From: an uncultured Oscillospiraceae bacterium
Lineage (GTDB): Bacteria; Bacillota; Clostridia; Oscillospirales; Ruminococcaceae
Length of the DNA: 8,940 nt
Assembly (NCBI GenBank): GCA_934527255.1
Contig: CAKTAM010000076.1
Span: 1-8,940, forward strand
Direction: 5' to 3'
Below the pieces are notes generated by a model, which did not search any database, had not been told where the DNA came from, and saw only the letters and a list, made by a program, of their open reading frames with translations. Of the stretch, positions 5,956 to 8,940 are shown piece by piece; position 1 is the stretch's first letter; every line of letters begins with the position of its first letter. The translations under genes and the position numbers were made by a program.

Positions 5956-7341
5956 TTGAACGAAACCTATCTTTGCCGCGGCAAAACCGCTGTGCAGCTG
6001 TACCGACAGGTACAGCGCCTGCCCATTTATGATTATCACTGTCACCTGTCACCGCAGGAGATTTGGGAAGACCGCCCTTTTACCAACATTGGGGAAATGT
6101 GGCTTGGCGGCGACCATTACAAATGGCGGCTGATGCGTCAGGCCGGTGTGGAAGAGAAATACATTACCGGCAGCGCCAGCTGGCACGACAAGTTTTTACG
6201 GTATGCCGAGGTGATGGAGCTGGCCGCCGGAAACCCGCTGTACCACTGGAACAAAATGGAGCTGGAGCAATACTTTGAGGTGACCGAACCGCTGACCGCC
6301 GAAAGTGCCGAGCGCATCTGGCAGCAGGCAAACCGCGTCATTGCCGAGCGGCAGCTGTCGCCCCGCAAGTTGATTGCACAATCCAACGTCGCTTTTCTTG
6401 CCACGACCGACGATGTGGCCGGTACGTTGGAATACCACGAAAAGCTGCGGCAGGCCGGGCTTTGCGTGGAGATCGTTCCCTCGTTTCGCACCGACAATGT
6501 GCTGATGGCAAACCGCCCCGGCTATGCGGATTACATTCGCACGCTGAGCGTGACCTGCGGGCTGCCCATCACCACGCTGGCCCAGTTAAAACAGGCCCTA
6601 TCGGCACGGCTGGATGTGTTCTGTGCACACGGGTGCGTTTTTACCGATGTCGGCATTCCGCTTTTCCCCGACCGTATCGCCCCGGAGCAGGAGGCTGCCG
6701 CCGCCTTTGCCGACGCGCTGGCCGGGCGGCCCCTGACGGCGGATGCCTTGAACGGCTTCATCGGCAATCTGTTTGTTTTTCTGGGCGGCGAATACCGCAA
6801 ACGCAGGCTGGTGATGCAGTGGCATCTGGGCGCTTACCGCAACGCCAGCACCGCCATGCTGCAGAAGCTGGGCCCCGATGCCGGCTGCGACTGCATTGCC
6901 GATGCCGTCAGCGGCAACGCCGTCTGCCGCCTGCTGGATGCCATTGAACAGACCGGCGGTCTGCCGCAGACCATTCTCTACTCGCTTAACCCGTCGGCAC
7001 ACGCCCAGCTCATCAGCGCTGCAGGTAGCTTCGCCCGGGTGCGGTACGGCGCGGCCTGGTGGTTCTGCGACCATAAGCGCGGCATTGCCGAGGTGCTGCA
7101 GCTGCTGGCGGAGGAGGGCTATCTGGCCGCCTTCCCCGGCATGCTGACCGACAGCCGCAGCTTTCTTTCCTATGCTCGGCACGACTATTTTCGCCGTATT
7201 CTGTGCGAGGTGCTGGGCGGCTGGGTCGACGCCGGAGAATTGACCGCACAGGCCGCCGAAAAGGTGGCGCACGCCGTTTGCTGCGGCAACCTGCAGCGCC
7301 TGCTGCGGGACTGCCGCGCCCCAAAGGAGGCGACTGCATGA
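5956..7341 (+). CDS. uxaC: Glucuronate (uronate) isomerase
   Basis: Converts D-glucuronate to D-fructuronate and D-galacturonate to D-tagaturonate; cytoplasmic, amidohydrolase superfamily. At 461 residues it is close to the usual 465-470. Family motifs are in order: LPIYDYHCHLSPQEIWEDRPF with metal-site His28 and His30, MQWHLGAYRN at 287-296, AWWFCDHKRG at 367-376, and GMLTDSRSFLSYARHDYFRR at 395-414. The start is TTG: AAGGAG lies at 5941-5946, 9 bases upstream, no in-frame ATG is close, and homologues start just before this LYRQ...LPIYDYH region. It is the first gene of the operon; its stop overlaps the uxuA start as ATGA. The AWWF motif has C-D-H where many homologues have N-D-Q; I treat this as lineage variation. 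Confidence 0.95.
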   Translation: MNETYLCRGKTAVQLYRQVQRLPIYDYHCHLSPQEIWEDRPFTNIGEMWLGGDHYKWRLMRQAGVEEKYITGSASWHDKFLRYAEVMELAAGNPLYHWNKMELEQYFEVTEPLTAESAERIWQQANRVIAERQLSPRKLIAQSNVAFLATTDDVAGTLEYHEKLRQAGLCVEIVPSFRTDNVLMANRPGYADYIRTLSVTCGLPITTLAQLKQALSARLDVFCAHGCVFTDVGIPLFPDRIAPEQEAAAAFADALAGRPLTADALNGFIGNLFVFLGGEYRKRRLVMQWHLGAYRNASTAMLQKLGPDAGCDCIADAVSGNAVCRLLDAIEQTGGLPQTILYSLNPSAHAQLISAAGSFARVRYGAAWWFCDHKRGIAEVLQLLAEEGYLAAFPGMLTDSRSFLSYARHDYFRRILCEVLGGWVDAGELTAQAAEKVAHAVCCGNLQRLLRDCRAPKEATA

Positions 7342-8378
7342 AACTGACCTTTCGCTGGTATGGGGAGGATGACCCGGTCACGCTGGAAAAGATCGCGCAG
7401 ATCCCCACAATGACCGGCATTGTCTCCGCCGTATATGACGTGCTTGCGGGCGGTGTCTGGAGCCGGGAAAGCATCGATGCCATTCGCCGCAAGGCGCAGG
7501 CCCACCGCCTTGCCTTTGAGGTGGTGGAGAGCGTGCCGGTGCCCGAGGAGATCAAGCTGGGTGGCCCTGGCGCGCCGGAGCTGATCGACCATTACTGTGA
7601 AAACCTGCGTCGGCTGGGCGAGGCCGGAGTGCGCTGCGTCTGCTATAACTTCATGCCGGTGTTTGACTGGCTGCGCAGCGAGCTGTCGCACGCACAGCCC
7701 GACGGCGCACGGGCGCTGGCCTATGACGAAGCCGCCGTGCTGCAGATGGACCCACTGAAAAGTGAGCTGTCGCTGCCCGGTTGGGACGAAAGCTACACCC
7801 GCGCCCAGCTGCAGGAGCTGCTGCACCGATACGCCGGGCTGGGCGAGGAGGGCCTGTGGAAAAACCTGCATACCTTTCTGGAGGCCGTTGTGCCGACGGC
7901 CGAGGGGGCAGGCATTCGGCTGGCCATTCATCCGGACGACCCGCCGTGGGGCATTTTCGGTCTGCCGCGCATCATCACCAACCGCAAAAATCTGCAGCGT
8001 TTTCTGCGGCTGTATGACAGCCCGGCCAACAGCCTGACCTTCTGCACCGGCAGCCTTGGCGCCGACCCGGAAAACGACCTGCCCGCCATGGCGGCCGAGT
8101 TCTGCGACCGCATCTCCTTTGTGCACCTGCGCAACATTCGCCGCACCGGGCCGCGCCGCTTTGAGGAGGTCGCACACCCGACCGACTGCGGCTCGCTGGA
8201 TATGTACGCCATTGCCCGGGCGCTGGTCACGGGCGGCTTTGACGGCTATGTCCGGCCTGATCATGGCCGCATGATCTGGAATGAACAGGGGCGGCCCGGC
8301 TATGGCCTGTTTGACCGTGCCCTGGGGGCCGCTTACCTGAGCGGCCTGTTTGAGGCGCTGGAAAAGGAGCACCGCTGA
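7338..8378 (+). CDS. uxuA: Mannonate dehydratase
   Basis: Dehydrates D-mannonate to 2-keto-3-deoxy-D-gluconate, a metal-dependent TIM-barrel enzyme of the cytoplasm. At 346 residues it is the short Firmicute form (E. coli UxuA is about 394). Hallmarks: CYNFMPVFDW at 102-111, AIHPDDPPWGIFGLPRII from 196, FCTGSLGADPENDLP from 235, FVHLRN at 261-266 and YVRPDHGRMIW from 304. The likely metal ligands by comparison with characterised ManD/UxuA are His198, Cys236, His263 and Asp308, all present. ATG overlaps the uxaC stop in an ATGA, with AAAGGAGG at 7323-7330 inside the end of uxaC, so translation is probably coupled. Confidence 0.96.
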   Translation: MKLTFRWYGEDDPVTLEKIAQIPTMTGIVSAVYDVLAGGVWSRESIDAIRRKAQAHRLAFEVVESVPVPEEIKLGGPGAPELIDHYCENLRRLGEAGVRCVCYNFMPVFDWLRSELSHAQPDGARALAYDEAAVLQMDPLKSELSLPGWDESYTRAQLQELLHRYAGLGEEGLWKNLHTFLEAVVPTAEGAGIRLAIHPDDPPWGIFGLPRIITNRKNLQRFLRLYDSPANSLTFCTGSLGADPENDLPAMAAEFCDRISFVHLRNIRRTGPRRFEEVAHPTDCGSLDMYAIARALVTGGFDGYVRPDHGRMIWNEQGRPGYGLFDRALGAAYLSGLFEALEKEHR

Positions 8379-8393
8379 GATCTGCGTTTTCGA

Positions 8394-8434
8394 CGGCGTC
8401 CGGCCCGTTTTCCGGCGCGCCGCCGCCATTTTTT
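8394..8434 (+). terminator. Weak hairpin with T-run between uxuA and uxuB (possible attenuator)
   Basis: In the 72-base gap, CGGCG (8394-8398) can pair with CGCCG (8421-8425), and inside it CCGG (8400-8403) with CCGG (8412-8415). TTTTTT follows at 8429-8434. The stem is interrupted and three bases separate it from the T-run. It may cause partial termination or mark an RNA end, lowering uxuB relative to uxuA. The clear Shine-Dalgarno AAAAAGGAG of uxuB begins right after. Confidence 0.3.
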
Positions 8435-8450
8435 CAAAAAGGAGCATACC

Positions 8451-8940
8451 ATGAAACGTGTTGTTGTCATCACCGGAGCCGGGGGCGTTCTGTGCTCCGG
8501 CTTTGCCAGAGCGCTGGCTGCCCGGGGCGATGTGCTGGCCCTGTTGGATCGGAATGCGGAGGCCGTCGCCCGGGTGGCCGACGAAATCAACGCCGACGGC
8601 GGGCGCGCCGCAGCGTATACCGTCGATGTTCTGGACAAGGCGGCGCTGGAGGCCGTTCATACGCGCATCACACAGGAGCTTGGCCCCTGCACGGTGCTCA
8701 TCAACGGGGCGGGCGGCAATTCTCCCCGCTGCACCACCGCCCACGAGACCTTCCAGCCCGGGGACGAGACCGCCGAGGGGCTTTCCACCTTTTTCAATCT
8801 GGATAAGGCCGGGTTCGATTTCGTTTTTGATCTGAACCTGATGGGCACCCTGCTGCCCACACAGGTATTTGCCCGCGATATGCTGGGGCGGTCGGGCTGC
8901 TGCATCCTGAACATTTCCTCCATGAACGCCTTCCGGCCGC
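8451..8940 (+). CDS. uxuB: D-mannonate oxidoreductase, SDR type (partial, 3' end outside window)
   Basis: Interconverts D-fructuronate and D-mannonate with NAD(P)H, the step between UxaC and UxuA. 163 residues are visible and the frame runs off the right edge. It is a short-chain dehydrogenase: nucleotide-binding TGAGGVLCSG at residues 8-17, acidic LLDRN at 31-35 (suggesting NAD preference), VDVLDK at 59-63, INGAGG at 84-89, DLNLMGTLLPTQVFA from 127, and NISSMNAF from 154, which includes the expected catalytic Ser. The YxxxK pair lies beyond the window. The TTAHETFQPGDETAEG insert and the whole pattern resemble Bacillus subtilis YjmF/UxuB, unlike E. coli UxuB, which belongs to the mannitol dehydrogenase family. 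AAAAAGGAG 6 bases before the ATG fixes the start. Confidence 0.88.
   Translation, partial: MKRVVVITGAGGVLCSGFARALAARGDVLALLDRNAEAVARVADEINADGGRAAAYTVDVLDKAALEAVHTRITQELGPCTVLINGAGGNSPRCTTAHETFQPGDETAEGLSTFFNLDKAGFDFVFDLNLMGTLLPTQVFARDMLGRSGCCILNISSMNAFRP

Noticed and set aside
7185..8744. 519-codon minus-strand frame
   Set aside because: Antisense shadow of uxuA and uxuB, both of which carry clear family motifs.
1..8940. CRISPR arrays, tRNA/rRNA genes, IS elements, defence or phage genes
   Set aside because: I found no spaced identical repeats, cloverleaf sequence, transposase motif or phage-type gene on either strand.

Overview
The window looks like chromosomal DNA from a GC-rich, low-motility-type Firmicute of the class Clostridia, most likely a gut Oscillospiraceae/Ruminococcaceae relative (Faecalibacterium, Gemmiger or Subdoligranulum type). 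That placement is inference. It rests on strong AAGGAG-type Shine-Dalgarno sites before nearly every gene, sigma-A promoters standing out as AT-rich islands in GC-rich DNA, a YabO/RqcP-type S4 protein, a Firmicute-style G5/3D wall protein, and a Bacillus-style SDR version of UxuB. Nothing in the window is phage, plasmid, IS, CRISPR or tRNA/rRNA that I can support.

Layout. The left two thirds are on the minus strand. From left to right they are: a nearly complete glycogen branching enzyme (glgB, running off the left edge); about 560 bases without a convincing gene, holding the glgB promoter, a GC-rich tract of successive hairpins and the terminator of the next gene; a membrane-anchored G5/3D-domain cell-wall protein; about 890 bases without a firm gene (3564-4455), bounded by terminators; the small ribosome quality-control protein RqcP; and an AraC-family regulator. 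The right third is on the plus strand: uxaC, uxuA (overlapping by 4 bases) and the start of an SDR-type uxuB, divergent from the AraC gene.

How the genes work together. uxaC-uxuA-uxuB make up the D-glucuronate branch of hexuronate catabolism: D-glucuronate to D-fructuronate (UxaC), to D-mannonate (UxuB), to 2-keto-3-deoxy-D-gluconate (UxuA). The divergent AraC regulator shares a 160-base intergenic region with uxaC. That region carries two clear back-to-back promoters, and a perfect inverted repeat straddles the uxaC -35 box. The simplest reading is local sugar-acid control by an AraC protein, where GntR-type UxuR/ExuR or LacI-type regulators are more usual. The glgB, G5/3D and rqcP genes are housekeeping genes that each appear to have their own promoter.

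The parts least explained by known genes are the 2079-2357 hairpin tract, and the 3655-4363 gap, which ends in a terminator-like hairpin with no obvious gene upstream of it. No wholly new system is demonstrated. These two stretches and the AraC/uxa operator are the places I would look.
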